The notes: generated by a model from the sequence alone, not told the origin. Positions 43,216 through 53,215 are shown, numbered from the stretch's first letter. The stretch: 64,000 bases of DNA from Nannocystis pusilla (GCF_026626665.1 NZ_JAPNKE010000002.1:5371168-5435167); one strand, 5' to 3'. Numbers and translations: made by a program.

Positions 43216-43349
43216 GCCCCGCGATGCACTCCCCGAAGCGGCCGTGAGCCGCGAACGCGCCATTCTCGGCGGACCCGTCGCTCGGTAGAGGCATGCGGGA
43301 GCGCTATGGCCCATCGACGCTGCCGGGTCGGCCTGTTAGGATGGGGGCA

Positions 43350-43708
43350 ATGCGACGGCTTGCCCTCTTCCTGGCCCTGGCGACCGGGTGTACGCCGATC
43401 CCCGTCGGGACATGGACACCGCGCGAACCGAGGGTCAGCACCCGGAAGCCCCTCCGGAGATCTACACCGAGTGCGCAGCCTTCCTCGGGGTTCGTCCGTG
43501 CCGCCTCGCCGAGGTGAAAGACGGGAGCGCCAGCGACTCGGAGCTCGCCAGGGTTACGCAGGCCTACCGCGTCGCGCCGCGCCAGAACCCCGCGCCGCAG
43601 TCATCGGCCTCTTCGAGCGGCCCTGCGCGCGCGAATGCCCTGTTTTGGGGTCATGTGGCCCAGTCCGCTTTGACGTCGCTCCTGAGGCCGTTCAGCTCGT
43701 CCCGGTGA
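43350..43708 (+). CDS. Small lipoprotein of unknown function, apparent frameshift near 43,393
   Basis: ATG 43350 gives MRRLALFLALATGC, a clear lipoprotein signal. The same frame then becomes Arg/Ser/Pro-rich. The -1 frame starting at the same Cys codon region reads YADPRRDMDTARTEGQHPEA, then PPEIYTECAAFLGVRPCRLA, which looks genuine and ends at 43708. A single missing base would join them into a ~119-residue lipoprotein. Family unknown. Confidence 0.4.
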
Positions 43709-43869
43709 GCCGCGAATTCACGCCGTGAACGCTCCGCCGCGGCCTTGCTGCGACCCTGGGCCGCTTGAGTCGAGCGGTCCGCTCAAACGGCCCCGGGTAG
43801 CCGTCGCTGTTCCGGTGTGACTTCCATGAAGCGAACTCGGCGCTCGGCGGTGCGGCGGGCTCACGCGAA

Positions 43870-44709
43870 TCACTCGCCCTTGCCCTTCGGCCGCTGCACC
43901 GGCACCAACCGCTCGCCGACGCACGACCCGCGCAGCCGCGGCAGGAACAGCCCCGGTCCGCCGCGCAGCAGCGCCTGAGCGACCGCCTCGGCCTCGTCCG
44001 GCCGCTGCTCGGCGCACAGCACCAGCACGCGCAGCACCTCGCGCTCGTCGGCCAGCAGGCCGTGAGCGAAGCGCCGCGCGTGCTCGTCCAGGCTCGCCAG
44101 CGCCGCCGCCGGCGCGCCGCGCTGCAACGCCGCCTGAGCCGCCTCGAGCAAGCGACGCTCGGCCCCCGGACCCTCCTCCGCGCTCGCTGGATCTGCGCCG
44201 CTCTCCGCGACCCCGCTGCTCCCCGCGAACCCGCCGCTCTCCGGGACGCCGCGTCTCTCCGTGCCCCCGCTGCTCCCCGAAGCCCCGCTCCGCCGCTCCG
44301 CCTGCTTCGAGGGCGGCTCGCTCGGCGGCGTCACCTCGACCGCCGGCGGCGTCTCCGGCCGCGGGGCCTCGATCACCGCCGGCTCGCGCGGCGCCTCCGG
44401 TCGCGCCACCACGGCCGCCGGGGCGCTCGGCTCGGGGCGCGTCAACCAGCGCCCGCCGACCAGCGCCGCCCCGACCACCACCACCGCCGCGAGCGCCTTG
44501 ACGCTCGCCGCCGTCGCCGCCTTGCCGGCCAGCGCCTGCGTCGCGTTCGCCAGCGCCTCCGGGTCGGGCACCTCGGCCCCGCCGTCGTCGGGTCCCGCGG
44601 GGGGCGGCGCTTGCAGGCGCTGCCACACGCGCGCGAGCGCCTGCTCGTCGGGCGCGACGCGGCGGGCCTGGCGGATCAATCGCTGGATGTCCTCTTGTTC
44701 CTGGCTCAT
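43870..44709 (-). CDS. Anti-sigma-factor-like single-pass membrane protein
   Basis: A 279-residue protein overlapping the ECF sigma gene stop (ATGA). It has a short cytoplasmic N-terminus (MSQEQEDIQRLIRQARRVAP; DEQALARVWQRLQAP), one TM helix (VKALAAVVVVGAALVGG), a long Pro/Ser/Gly-rich periplasmic linker, and a C-terminal helical repeat (LLEAAQAALQRGAPAAALAS) resembling TPR-like elements. Order and layout are those of a regulator paired with the upstream sigma factor. The canonical zinc anti-sigma motif is absent. Confidence 0.7.
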   Translation of the reverse strand: MSQEQEDIQRLIRQARRVAPDEQALARVWQRLQAPPPAGPDDGGAEVPDPEALANATQALAGKAATAASVKALAAVVVVGAALVGGRWLTRPEPSAPAAVVARPEAPREPAVIEAPRPETPPAVEVTPPSEPPSKQAERRSGASGSSGGTERRGVPESGGFAGSSGVAESGADPASAEEGPGAERRLLEAAQAALQRGAPAAALASLDEHARRFAHGLLADEREVLRVLVLCAEQRPDEAEAVAQALLRGGPGLFLPRLRGSCVGERLVPVQRPKGKGE

Positions 44710-45269
44710 CGAACATCCCTCCCGAGCAGCCGCCGACGCGCGTGCGCCCTGGCGAACGCCCGCTTCGCCTCGCGCAGCCGCGAATACACGGTGTTGACAT
44801 TGACCTCGAGGATCGCAGCGATCTGCGGCGCCGACAGCTCCTCCACCTCGTGGAGCACGAACACCTCGCGCTTGTCCTCGTCGAGCTCGGCCAGCAGCGA
44901 GTCGAGCATGCGCAGCGCCTCCGCGTCGAGCAGCGCCTGGTCGGGCCCGCGCTCGTGGCTCGGCCACTCGGCGGGCTCCGGCTCGAAGCTGTCGCGGCGC
45001 GTCCGGTCGCGGGACTTGCGGGCGATCCGCACCGCGATCGCGTACAGCCAGGTCCGGATCGCCGCGCGGTGCTCGAACTCCGGCAGGCGCCGCTGCACCA
45101 CGATGAACAGCTCGTGCAGCGCGTCCTCGACCGCCGCCGGCTGGACCCCCAGCCGTCCCAGCGCGCGCCACAGCTCGCGCGCGTGCGCGCGGTACAGGGC
45201 AGCCACCGCCTCGCGGGTCGGCGCGCCCGGGGCGGGCGGCGCGGCGGGCTGCGGGCGAGCGGCGGGCAT
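44706..45269 (-). CDS. ECF-type RNA polymerase sigma factor
   Basis: A 187-residue protein. Region 2 reads ALYRAHARELWRALGRLGVQ and VEDALHELFIVVQRRLPEFE, then 'IRTWLYAIAVRIArkSRDR'. Region 4 has LDEDKREVFVLHEVEELSAP and QIAAILEVNVNTVYSRLREA with 'KrAFarA'. It heads a three-gene unit with the membrane regulator and is preceded by a secreted-protein gene in the same direction. Family-typical size; all motifs intact. Confidence 0.92.
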   Translation of the reverse strand: MPAARPQPAAPPAPGAPTREAVAALYRAHARELWRALGRLGVQPAAVEDALHELFIVVQRRLPEFEHRAAIRTWLYAIAVRIARKSRDRTRRDSFEPEPAEWPSHERGPDQALLDAEALRMLDSLLAELDEDKREVFVLHEVEELSAPQIAAILEVNVNTVYSRLREAKRAFARAHARRRLLGRDVR

Positions 45270-45302
45270 CGACTCCTTCGTCCGGCGGCGGCGACCGATC
45301 CG

Positions 45303-46578
45303 TCAGTTTTTCTCGCGGCCGAGGTGGACCTCGAGCCCCACCGCCGCCCGGAAGCCGACGGCGCCGATCCGGAACAGCTCCGGCAGCGGGTCGACCGCGA
45401 ACGAGTCGCGGGTGATCGGCACCACCAGCGCCACGCTGCCCCACAGCGCCGTCCGCCGCGAGAACCGCCACACCGCCCCCGGTTGCACCTCCACCGCCGC
45501 CCACAGCGTCCGCACCGCCCGCGCGCCCGCGAACCCCGAGCCGCGCACCACCAGCGCCCCGAGCTCCACGCCCGCGCACAGCGGCAGCTCGACGAGCCCC
45601 GCGCCCGTCTTGCCCGCCCGGCGCAGGCGCGGCGTCGGGCACACCCGCAGCGCCGCCGCCCCGATCTGCGCGGCCGCGCCCACCCCCGCCGGCTCCGCGT
45701 ACGCGCGCCGCCGCGCCGGCCACCAGCTCCCCGTCAGCTCGACGCGCAGCCCCGGCAGGCGCAGCGCGTAGCCGCCCAGCAGGCCCGCCCCGACGCCCGG
45801 CAGCGCCCCGGCTTCGAGCCCGACCGCCAGGCGCAGCGCGTGCCCGACCGGCACCGGCGGCCGCGGCGGCGCGAGCGGCTCGGCGGGATCCACCGGCGGC
45901 GGCGCGATGTCGCCCTCCCGGGGCGCGTCTTCGCGCGCGGGCGCCGGCTCGGACGGCGGAAGTCCCGGCTCCCCGCGCGTCCCCGCGCCGTCGTCGGCCC
46001 CGGCTCCGGCGGCGCGAGCACCTGGCCCGCCGGCGCCGGCGTCGGCCCCGGCCCCGGCGGCGCCGGCACTCCGGTCGTCGGCCCCGGCTCGGGCGGCGCG
46101 GGCACCCTGGTCGCGGGCGCCGTCGGCCCTGGCTCCGCCGGCGCCGAACCGGCCCCCGCCTCCGCGCCGGCCAGCGCCGGCTCGATGGCGATCGCCAGCG
46201 CCAGCGCCCCGGAGCGCGCTCGCTCGCAATCGCGGCCGCGCAGCGTCTTCTCCCCGCGGCTCCCCTCGCGCGCGATCACCAGGCGCAGGCGCCAGCCGGC
46301 CCCTCGCGCCCCAGCACCCCCTGGCTCGTCAGCCCGGGGTAGCCGGCCGGATCGGCCGCGGCCCCCAGGTGTCCCGCGAGCCAGGCGCGCACCTCGTCGC
46401 GCTGCGGGCACCCGGGCGGGGCGCTCCACGTCAGCGCCGGCTGCGACGTCACCTGCACCTCCGCCGGGCTCGCGCGCGCCGGCCCGGCCGACAACGCCGC
46501 CACCAGCACCCCGCAGGCGCCTGGGCCGAGACGATGCAGGCGAGCGCCGGGCACGGACGCGCTTCTTATCGTCGGCAC
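45303..46578 (-). CDS. Secreted myxobacterial protein upstream of the ECF sigma gene, two apparent frameshifts
   Basis: GTG 46578 starts a signal-like segment (GACGVLVAALSAGPARA) followed by 'ltWsaPpGCPqrdeVrawLaghLG'. Near 46,300 the frame shifts and continues LRLVIAREGSRGEKTLRGRD and 'ArSgALALAIAIEPALA', then a Pro/Gly/Ala linker of EPGPTT-like repeats. Near 46,000 it shifts again into 'VGHALRLAVGLEAGALPGVG' and a beta-rich end (LWAAVEVQPGAVWRFSRRTA). Together ~424 residues. Proteins of this design next to ECF/anti-sigma pairs are common in myxobacteria. Function unknown. Confidence 0.55.
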
Positions 46579-46640
46579 GCGGCGCTGTCCATCACGAGCC
46601 GCGCGCAGGCGAACTTTCGCGCGCGAGTGAACCGCCAGCC

Positions 46641-47489
46641 TCACTCGCTGCGGACGTCCCACAGCGCCTCGAGGTACGCGACGCGCAGCCCGTCGGTCGC
46701 CACGAGCACGAGCGTGCGGCCCCAGCTGCCGTAGCCGTCGGCGTCGTAGCAGCTCCACGCGTGTCCGTGCGCGAAGCGGTCGTCGCCCTCGCCCTCCTGC
46801 CCGCGCAGCCCGAAGCACCGCGTGCCGGCGCCGAACAGGCGCACGAACGCGGCGGCCGCCTCGTGCCTGCCGGCCAGCAGGTGGCAGGCCAGGGCGCGCG
46901 CCCGGTCGTCGGCGAGCGCCTCGAAGCCGATCGGCTCGGCGTTCGCGGGCACCACCGCGGACAGGACCGCGTCGCGGCGCCCGGGCTCGACCAGCCAGCC
47001 GTCCTCGACGACCACCCCGAACACGCGATCGGCGAGGTCGTCCCGGGGCAATGCATCGTCTGTCTCGAAGGACATGTACGGATAGACACCGGGCGGCGCG
47101 CTGCGACGGCCGCACGGCGCGTCGTCGACCACGAACGGAGAGGCGAGGCGCAGCGCCGCGACGCACGCCTCCGGAGTGAGCGGCGCGTCCTGGCCCGGCA
47201 GGGCCCTCGCCACCGCCGGCAGCAGGCCCGGCGGCTCGGGCTCGGGTGGCCGGGCGATCGCGCCGCCGCGGCCGAGCCACGGATACGCGGCGCGAACGTG
47301 GCGCAGCCCGGCGAGCAACATCCCGCAGAGGTCGACGACATCGACCTCGGCGTCCTCGCGCGTCGCCTCCGCAGCGACCCCGTGGGCGCGGAGGAACCGC
47401 TCGACATGGCCGCGCAGCGCGGCGACGGCGACTGCAGGGACCCGCGGAGGCACTGCGCCCGGTGTATCACGCGCCGCGCCGCCCGGCAC
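46641..47489 (-). CDS. Hypothetical protein
   Basis: A 282-residue protein. It contains an N-terminal helical part (AVAALRGHVERFLRAHGVAA), DVVDLCGMLLAGLRHVRAAY, and a C-terminal half with coherent alpha/beta sequence (DRVFGVVVEDGWLVEPGRRD; FGLRGQEGEGDDRFAHGHAW; TLVLVATDGLRVAYLEALWD). No signal peptide and no recognised family. Codon periodicity supports translation. The true start may be downstream of 47489. Confidence 0.6.
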   Translation of the reverse strand: MPGGAARDTPGAVPPRVPAVAVAALRGHVERFLRAHGVAAEATREDAEVDVVDLCGMLLAGLRHVRAAYPWLGRGGAIARPPEPEPPGLLPAVARALPGQDAPLTPEACVAALRLASPFVVDDAPCGRRSAPPGVYPYMSFETDDALPRDDLADRVFGVVVEDGWLVEPGRRDAVLSAVVPANAEPIGFEALADDRARALACHLLAGRHEAAAAFVRLFGAGTRCFGLRGQEGEGDDRFAHGHAWSCYDADGYGSWGRTLVLVATDGLRVAYLEALWDVRSE

Positions 47490-47561
47490 GCGCGGGCGCC
47501 GGCGCAGACGGCCCGCGAGGCGCCCCTGCCCATGCGCAGGCGGAGGCGCTCGCCGCCCGCG

Positions 47562-48494
47562 TCACAGGCCGCACGCGCAGCCGCACAGGGCCGGGCTGTC
47601 CTCGTCGATCCAGCACTGCTGGTAGCCGATCGGCTCGAACTCGCACGGCACGTCGTCGAGCAGCTCGAGCTCCTCGCTCGGCGGCACGTCGTCGCTCACC
47701 CGGCCCCAGTACGGCGACTTCGCCGCGTCGACCGGGTCGCACGACGGCGGCGGGTTCAGGTCGAAGCACCCGTGGTCGCCGCGCAGATACACCGGGATGC
47801 AGCGACCGACCGGCGGCTCGGCGTTGCACACGGGCTCGGCCGCGACCTCGTGCGTCGACTCCACCCACAGGCAGCCGTTGAGCCCCGGAGAGCCCTGGAA
47901 CTGATCGCAGCTCGCCTCGTCGGTGAGCGCGCCGCAATGGGCAGCCAGCGACCCGCAGGCGGCCTGTCCGACGTTGACCGCGAAGTCGTAGCACCCGAGC
48001 GCCAGGCCCTGGAGCTCGCAGTCGCACGCGCCCCAGTCCGCGGGGAGGTTGAACGGCACGAAGGGGAACACCACCGGTACCCCGTCCGGGTCGCAGTAGA
48101 GCGACAGCGCATCGCCGCCGCCGGACTCGCTGACGCAGAAGCCGAACTCGCCCTCGCCCCAGTGGCAGCCGTTCGCGTCGACCTCGATCGGGTCGCCGCC
48201 GACGAACTCGCAGCCGGCCGCCACGCACGAGGCCTTGTCCGCGTGCTGCGAGCAGGGGTCGTCGCCCTCGGTGGTCGGCCCGGCGGTCGCGGTCTCGGAG
48301 TCGGACGGCTCGCCCGTGCTGTCGGGCGGCTCGCCCGTGCTGTCGGACGGCTTGCCGGTGCTGCCGGACGGATCGCCGGTGCTGCCGGAGGGGTCGTCGC
48401 CGCCGGTCCATTCACCGAGGGAGTGCTTGTCGCCGCAAGCGGGCGACAGCGCGAGGAACATCAGGCTCAGGGGATAAGCGATAAGCAGACGCAA
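47562..48494 (-). CDS. Cys-rich lipoprotein with Ser/Thr/Gly/Pro spacer
   Basis: A 310-residue protein from TTG 48494 (GAGGTG seven bases upstream). LLIAYPLSLMFLALSPAC is a lipoprotein signal. A spacer of 'GSTGDPS/DSTGEPS' units follows, then a ~220-residue domain with over 20 Cys (CSQHADKASCVAAGCEFVGG; CDCELQGLALGCYDF; ending CGCACGL). The 'DkasC.aaGCefv' repeat occurs in many exported myxobacterial proteins. Role unknown; surface exposure likely. Confidence 0.75.
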   Translation of the reverse strand: MRLLIAYPLSLMFLALSPACGDKHSLGEWTGGDDPSGSTGDPSGSTGKPSDSTGEPPDSTGEPSDSETATAGPTTEGDDPCSQHADKASCVAAGCEFVGGDPIEVDANGCHWGEGEFGFCVSESGGGDALSLYCDPDGVPVVFPFVPFNLPADWGACDCELQGLALGCYDFAVNVGQAACGSLAAHCGALTDEASCDQFQGSPGLNGCLWVESTHEVAAEPVCNAEPPVGRCIPVYLRGDHGCFDLNPPPSCDPVDAAKSPYWGRVSDDVPPSEELELLDDVPCEFEPIGYQQCWIDEDSPALCGCACGL

Positions 48495-48712
48495 GGTACA
48501 CCTCGTGGGATCGAAAGTTCGGGGAGCGCGGCGCGCGGCAGGTCGTTGCCGGTCGCCACGGTCCTTGAGTCCTGCCGCCCGCCTCGATCCATCGAAATTC
48601 TTCCTCGCCCCCTCTTTTTCACGCGGGCGTTCGCGCGCACGGCCCTGGCCATGCGGGCACCGCGCTCGGCATGTCTCTTCGGACATGTCCCATCGATCAC
48701 CCGCCGCCGCGC
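48495..48712. other. Intergenic gap with a GACATG palindrome, no gene
   Basis: The 220-base gap upstream of the Cys-rich lipoprotein holds one copy of the GACATGTCC palindrome family (48668-48690) and no credible ORF. Confidence 0.5.
48668..48690. repeat. GGACATGTCC-type palindrome, copy 1
   Basis: GGCATGTCTCTTCGGACATG with following TCC forms imperfect arms around the GACATG core. It belongs to the family also found at 50720, 55218, 58925, 59072 and 61449. It lies upstream of the Cys-rich lipoprotein and downstream of the rhomboid gene. Confidence 0.65.
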
Positions 48713-48774
48713 TCAACGCTCGAACAGCAGCACCCCGGCCGCGATCAGCAAGAACCACAGCGGCACGTACGGCG

Positions 48775-49727
48775 TCACGAATCGCCGGACCACCCGGCGA
48801 GCCCCGCGAATGTGCTCACTGGCCCAGCTGCCGGCCGTGAATCCGGGGCGTCGATGCGGTCGCGCAGGTGGCCGACGTACACCGGCAGCCCCGCCAGCAG
48901 CCCCGCGACGAGCCCGCCCGCGTGGCCGACGTTGGCGACATGTCCGAGCAGCCCCGTCCCGCAGGCGACGAACCACAGCATCATCAGCACCGCCGAGCGG
49001 TCGTCCAGGTGGTAGCCGCGCCGGGGGGCGTAGCGCGCCTGCATCCACACGAAGCCGAACAGGCCGTAGACGACCCCCGACATCCCGCCGAAGTTCGGCC
49101 CGGTGACGAGGTACTGACCGAGCCCGCCGGGAACCTCGCTCAGCAGCACCAGCCCGATCAGCGCCAGCGAGCCGTGGTGGTGCTCGACCTGCCGCCCCAG
49201 CTGCCACGTCCACATCATGTTGAAGACGAGGTGGAGCGGGCCGAAGTGGATCAGCATCGGCGTGACCAGCCGCCACACCTCGCCGTCTCGCACCCTCCCC
49301 AGTACTCGGGCGAGTCCCACGGCTCGATGCTCAGGTTCTGGATCGTCATCGTCAGCGGATCGCCGAAGTCGCTGTACAGCGCGACCAGCACCGAGCCGAT
49401 CACCAGGAACAGAGTGACCGGCCCGATCCCCTGCGCCGGACCGCCGCGCCACTGATCCGCCACCTGGACCATGCGCCGGCCGGCCCGCGACTGGCGGCGC
49501 GCTCGCTGCTCGCGGATCGCCGCGGCCGCCCGCACGACCTCCGACCCCGCGGCGCCCGGCGTGAACTGTCCGGCGACCTGCCGCGCGCGCGCCAGGTCGT
49601 CGTCGTCGAGCACCCACACCTCCCACGGCTCGCGCGTGCGCACCTCGCTGTCGATCCCCGCCACCAGCAACGCATCGACCATCTGTCGCGCGTCGCCCTC
49701 GTTCGTCAGCTCGGTCAGCTTGCGCAT
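48775..49727 (-). CDS. Rhomboid-family intramembrane protease with GlpG-like N-terminal domain (frameshift)
   Basis: ATG 49727 starts a cytoplasmic domain like the GlpG N-terminal fold (LTELTNEGDARQMVDALLVA; WEVWVLDDDDLARARQVAGQ), then a TM helix (VTLFLVIGSVLVALYSDF). Near 49,295 a G-run loses one base; the other frame continues EVWRLVTPMLIHFGPLHLVF, NMMWTWQLGRQVE, the catalytic NFGGMSGVVYGLFGF (Ser) and VANVGHAGGLVAGLLAGLPV (His). An alternative frame after ~48,850 contains another TM-like end (VPLWFLLIAAGVLLFER), so the C-terminus is uncertain. A serine intramembrane protease. Confidence 0.85.
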
Positions 49728-49918
49728 CGGCCGGGCGACGATACCCACCCGCCCCGGCGCCGGCAATCGCACTCGATCGGCGGTCGGGCAGCACGCGATC
49801 CGGTGCCACGAATCGCCCGACAAAACGCTCCAGGGCCGGCAGCCGACGATTCGCCCCGCGAAGATCGTGAACCGCCGTGCCCTTGTCGGCCAGCTTTCGC
49901 CCGTGCCAAGCTGCCGCC

Positions 49919-50575
49919 ATGCGTGCCTGGCTCTGGCTCCTGCTCCCCCTCGCCTGCGGCCCCGCGCCGGCGCCCGGCGACACCGATTCGCAGTCGACGA
50001 GCTCGAGCGCGAGCGAACCGGCGAACCCCACCACGAGCGCTCCGACGACCGGCGGCCTCGACATGATGACCGAGGCCGCCTGCCTCGAGGAGATTCATCC
50101 CGGCGATTTGGGGTTTGGCAGCGAGCCGGCGCTGACCTGCGGCGGCCTCGAGCTGTGCCCTGGCGATGACCCGATCGTCTTCCAGCTCGACGGCCCCGGG
50201 CTCGCGGAGGACCTGTCGTCGCCAACCTCCGTCGAGACCGACCTCGAGCGCGCCCGCTGCCTCGCCACCGCGCTGCGCGACCGCACCCCCGGGCAATTCC
50301 TCTTCGTGCCGGTCATCGACACCGAGATCCCGTACGTATTCGGCCTCGAGGTCGTCGGCGAGCTCGTGGTCGCGCGCAGCGACCGCGGGCTCTGCGAGGC
50401 GATCGAGCCCGAGCCGAAGTCGTGCCACGTGCACGAGCGCCTGCGGGTGCTCCGCCCGCCCGAGTACTTCGCCGACTGCGTCGACGGCGACGCCATCGCG
50501 CTGTGGCGCTGCCTCGTCGACCCGGTCGAACCCGAGCCGGCCTGCGCCGCCGGCCCCCTGGCGTGCCCTCCGTAG
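49919..50575 (+). CDS. Lipoprotein of unknown function
   Basis: A 218-residue protein. MRAWLWLLLPLACG is a lipoprotein signal (LACG). A short Ser/Thr spacer precedes a globular domain with eight Cys (CLEEIHPGDLGFGSEPALTC; CGGLELCPGDDPIVFQLDGP) and 'G.fLFVPViDTEIPYVFGLEVVGELVVA'. No family recognised. It is convergent with the YCII gene; the perfect GACATG palindrome at 50720-50753 lies in the shared 3' gap. Confidence 0.7.
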   Translation: MRAWLWLLLPLACGPAPAPGDTDSQSTSSSASEPANPTTSAPTTGGLDMMTEAACLEEIHPGDLGFGSEPALTCGGLELCPGDDPIVFQLDGPGLAEDLSSPTSVETDLERARCLATALRDRTPGQFLFVPVIDTEIPYVFGLEVVGELVVARSDRGLCEAIEPEPKSCHVHERLRVLRPPEYFADCVDGDAIALWRCLVDPVEPEPACAAGPLACPP

Positions 50576-50719
50576 CACCGTCTCACTCGATCGCGTCGCG
50601 CCGAGCTCCGCCGACTCGACCTGCAGCACGACCTCCGCGACACTGCCCTCATTGCGCGGCCCGAACCTCTGCGATTGCGGTGCGGCGCTGACCGGCGACA
50701 GCGACCGCATTGACACAGA

Positions 50720-50753
50720 CCAAGGGACATGTCCATGGCGACATGTCCCTTGG
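50720..50753. repeat. GGACATGTCC-type palindrome, copy 2 (perfect 14-bp arms)
   Basis: CCAAGGGACATGTC and GACATGTCCCTTGG are perfect inverted 14-mers around CATGGC. It sits between two converging genes, a bidirectional-terminator position, but lacks T runs. It is the most complete copy of the family. Confidence 0.8.
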
Positions 50754-50776
50754 CACACCCACAAATGCGGGCTCGC

Positions 50777-51211
50777 CTACGACTTCTGCCGCTGCTCGAG
50801 CTCGGCGCGGAGGCGGTCCTCCTGCGCGCGGAGCTCCGGCGTGAACTCGGCGCCGAAGTCTTCCGCCTCGAAGATCGGGCGGATCTCGAGCTCGGACTCC
50901 TCGCCCGGCATCGGCGCGGGGCAGCGGCGCGCCCACTCGACCGCCTCGTCCATCGAGCGGACCTGCCAGATCCAGTAGCCCGCGATCAGCTCCTTCGTCT
51001 CGGCGAACGGACCGTCGACGACCGTGCGCTTGCTGCCCGAGAACTGGATCCGCTTGCCCTTCACGCTCGGGTGGAGCCCGTCGCCCGCGAGCATGACCCC
51101 CGCCTTGACCAGCTCCTCGTTGAACTTGCCCATCTCGGCCATCAGCGTCTCGCTCGGCATGACGCCCGCTTCGCTGTTCTTCGAGGCCTTCACGATCACC
51201 ATGACCTTCAT
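50777..51211 (-). CDS. YCII/DGPF-domain protein
   Basis: A 144-residue protein starting MKVMVIVKASKNSEAGVMPS. The family signature is present: 'L.pS.kG.ri.fsg..r.VvDGPFaEtKEli.GYwi.qv.S.deAveWa.r.P' (TVVDGPFAETKELIAGYWIW). The end is an acidic helix. YCII-like proteins are small ferredoxin-fold enzymes; this subfamily is often paired with ECF sigma factors, but none is adjacent here. The start ATG 51211 is preceded by AAAGGGACAAGG. Confidence 0.9.
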   Translation of the reverse strand: MKVMVIVKASKNSEAGVMPSETLMAEMGKFNEELVKAGVMLAGDGLHPSVKGKRIQFSGSKRTVVDGPFAETKELIAGYWIWQVRSMDEAVEWARRCPAPMPGEESELEIRPIFEAEDFGAEFTPELRAQEDRLRAELEQRQKS

Positions 51212-51731
51212 CGCCTTGTCCCTTTCGCTGAGCGCCCCGCGGGCGCCGGGTGGTTGGTTCATACACGCGACGAACGGCGCCCGGCCCGATCGACACGCGC
51301 CGAACTTTTTTCGTGGCGCGGCCCCTTTTGAAATTTCCCTGTGAAAACAGCGGTCTCGGCGCTGCACCCCGTCGGCCTCGGTCCGGTGTCCCCCGACCAC
51401 CGGTCCCGGCCGAGCCTCGGCCCCTGGCCGAGGTCGGTGCGCCTCGAAGTCGAGCGACCTCGCTGCAACGGGGATCGCGGCCGCGCTCGCGTCCCTCCCG
51501 ACGGCTCGAGCGAGGAGCAGCCGACCACGGCCCGATCGCCAGCGGCACGGACGGCGAGAACAATCATCACCCGTCGAGGCGGGCGAGCGGACCGACGATC
51601 CCGCGAATGTCGATGCGAGCGCGCCTTCGTCCCCGGCGAACGCGGGCGCACGTCGTATCGACATCCATGCCGACCCTCATGTGGACGTCGCCGCGGTGAC
51701 ACTCGACCACGAAGCCGCTAGAGTCGGCGTC

Positions 51732-53213
51732 ATGCAGCGTCCTGCCCGCATTTCGCTCGCCCCGCGTCGCGCGCGTTTCCTCCTCGCCGTGGCCCTCGCG
51801 GCCTGCGGGAGCGACCCGGCGACGACCGAGAGCGACGGGACCACGAGCGCGTCGACGGGCGAAGCCACGAGCACGGCCCCCACGACCACCGCCCCCACGA
51901 CGAGCGACGCCACCACCGACGCCTCCACCAGCGACACCAGCGACACCGGCGCCGCCGGCGAGTGGCAGTTCGTCATCCTCGCCGAGCAGACCTTCCCGCT
52001 CAACAACACCGAAGTCCTGGTCGAGTTCATCCGCGCCGATCGGCCGGACGGCGGGCGCTCCTTCCTGCTCTACCAGCACGCCCCCGCCGCCAAGGCGCCG
52101 CTCGTCATCCAGACCCAGCCCTACGCCGGCATCGACTGGACCGGCGAGGAGGTCGACGAGCGCTGGGCGCAGCAGGGCGCCGGCAGCCACCCCGACGTCG
52201 ACGCCCCCGATTACAATGACGCCGACCAGATCGCCTACGAGCTGCAGGACCCCGCCGAGGCGGTCGGCGCGAACAACGTGTGGGCGTTCAACGGCTTCGC
52301 GGCGATCCACGCCTACGGCCGCTTCTACGCCGGCGGCACTCTCGCCGACGACGCCCTCGACGCCGTCGCCCCCTACGCGTTCGTGCGCACGCGACCCGAC
52401 GAGATCGACCTCGAGCGGATCGGCGCATTCGGCTCGAGCTGGGGCGGGATGATGGCGCTGTTCGGCGCCAGCCAGGCCCCGCCGGACGCCGCCCCGCGGG
52501 TGGTCGTGCCGATCTCCGCGCCCTCCGACTTCACCCAGCTGTGGACCTGGTCGACCGACACCTTCCTGTCGCAATCGAACAATCCCGCCATGGTGACCGG
52601 CTTCTATTCGCCGTACTGGCGGCGCGCGACGCCGACGCTCGGCAGCCCGCCCGCGGGCGCGTCCGCCGAACCGTACACCCACGCCGGCCTGTGTCCGGGC
52701 CTGCCGGGCACCGTCATCCTGCCGCACGACGCGTGGGATGCCATCATCCCGATCGCGCAGACCCAGGGCCTCGCGGCCGCGTGCGCCAACGTCGAGCCGA
52801 TCTACTGGCCGCGCGCCGCCGCGCTCGACCTCGAGACCGCGACGATGACCCACGGCCCGTTCGCCGGCGAGGGTCTGGTCCCGAGCGTGCTCATCTACAC
52901 CTACGCCGCCCTGGCCCTCCAGCTCGCGCCGCCCGAGGCCGCGAACGTGTACTCGGTGACGAGCGGGCCGTCGCTGGTCCTCCACCTCCAGCTCGTCCTC
53001 GCCGAGCAGAAGGCGGGCAAGGACGTCGCGTGGATCCTCCCGCGCCTGCGCGAGCTCGCCGACCCGCGGCTGCAGGCGCTCGTCGCCGAGCTCAATCAGT
53101 TGCAGCCGAGCGCCGCGGTCCTGGCGAGCGCGGTCAACGAGGTGTGGCAGACCGCCTTCGACGCCGACAGCCTGCGCGCGCAGCTCGAGCTCGGCCTGCC
53201 CGACCCGCCGTGA
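51732..53213 (+). CDS. Exported alpha/beta-hydrolase lipoprotein
   Basis: A 493-residue protein. The signal ends in FLLAVALAACGSDPATTESD (lipobox LAAC) with a ~50-residue Thr/Ser/Ala spacer. The catalytic core has RIGAFGSSWGGMMALFGASQ (GxSxG nucleophile), an earlier 'aPLVIqtqPYaG' strand, and a late 'SNGGL'-free end; Asp and His cannot be placed with certainty. Ends FDADSLRAQLELGLPDPP. The last 63 bases of the gene are repeated exactly at 55137-55199 beyond the kinase island. Confidence 0.8.
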   Translation: MQRPARISLAPRRARFLLAVALAACGSDPATTESDGTTSASTGEATSTAPTTTAPTTSDATTDASTSDTSDTGAAGEWQFVILAEQTFPLNNTEVLVEFIRADRPDGGRSFLLYQHAPAAKAPLVIQTQPYAGIDWTGEEVDERWAQQGAGSHPDVDAPDYNDADQIAYELQDPAEAVGANNVWAFNGFAAIHAYGRFYAGGTLADDALDAVAPYAFVRTRPDEIDLERIGAFGSSWGGMMALFGASQAPPDAAPRVVVPISAPSDFTQLWTWSTDTFLSQSNNPAMVTGFYSPYWRRATPTLGSPPAGASAEPYTHAGLCPGLPGTVILPHDAWDAIIPIAQTQGLAAACANVEPIYWPRAAALDLETATMTHGPFAGEGLVPSVLIYTYAALALQLAPPEAANVYSVTSGPSLVLHLQLVLAEQKAGKDVAWILPRLRELADPRLQALVAELNQLQPSAAVLASAVNEVWQTAFDADSLRAQLELGLPDPP

Positions 53214-53215
53214 CG
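53144..53215. repeat. 72-bp direct repeat flanking the kinase island, left copy
   Basis: The last 70 bases of the hydrolase gene plus its stop context recur at 55137-55208: 63 bases are identical (53144-53206), and 70 of 72 overall. The two mismatches are third-position changes in the final two Pro codons, so both copies still encode the same C-terminus and stop. Confidence 0.9.

Noticed and set aside
44742..49106. 1454-codon plus-strand open frame
   Set aside because: Long antisense frames are expected at this GC content. It has no domain signal and runs opposite to the sigma factor, lipoprotein and rhomboid genes.
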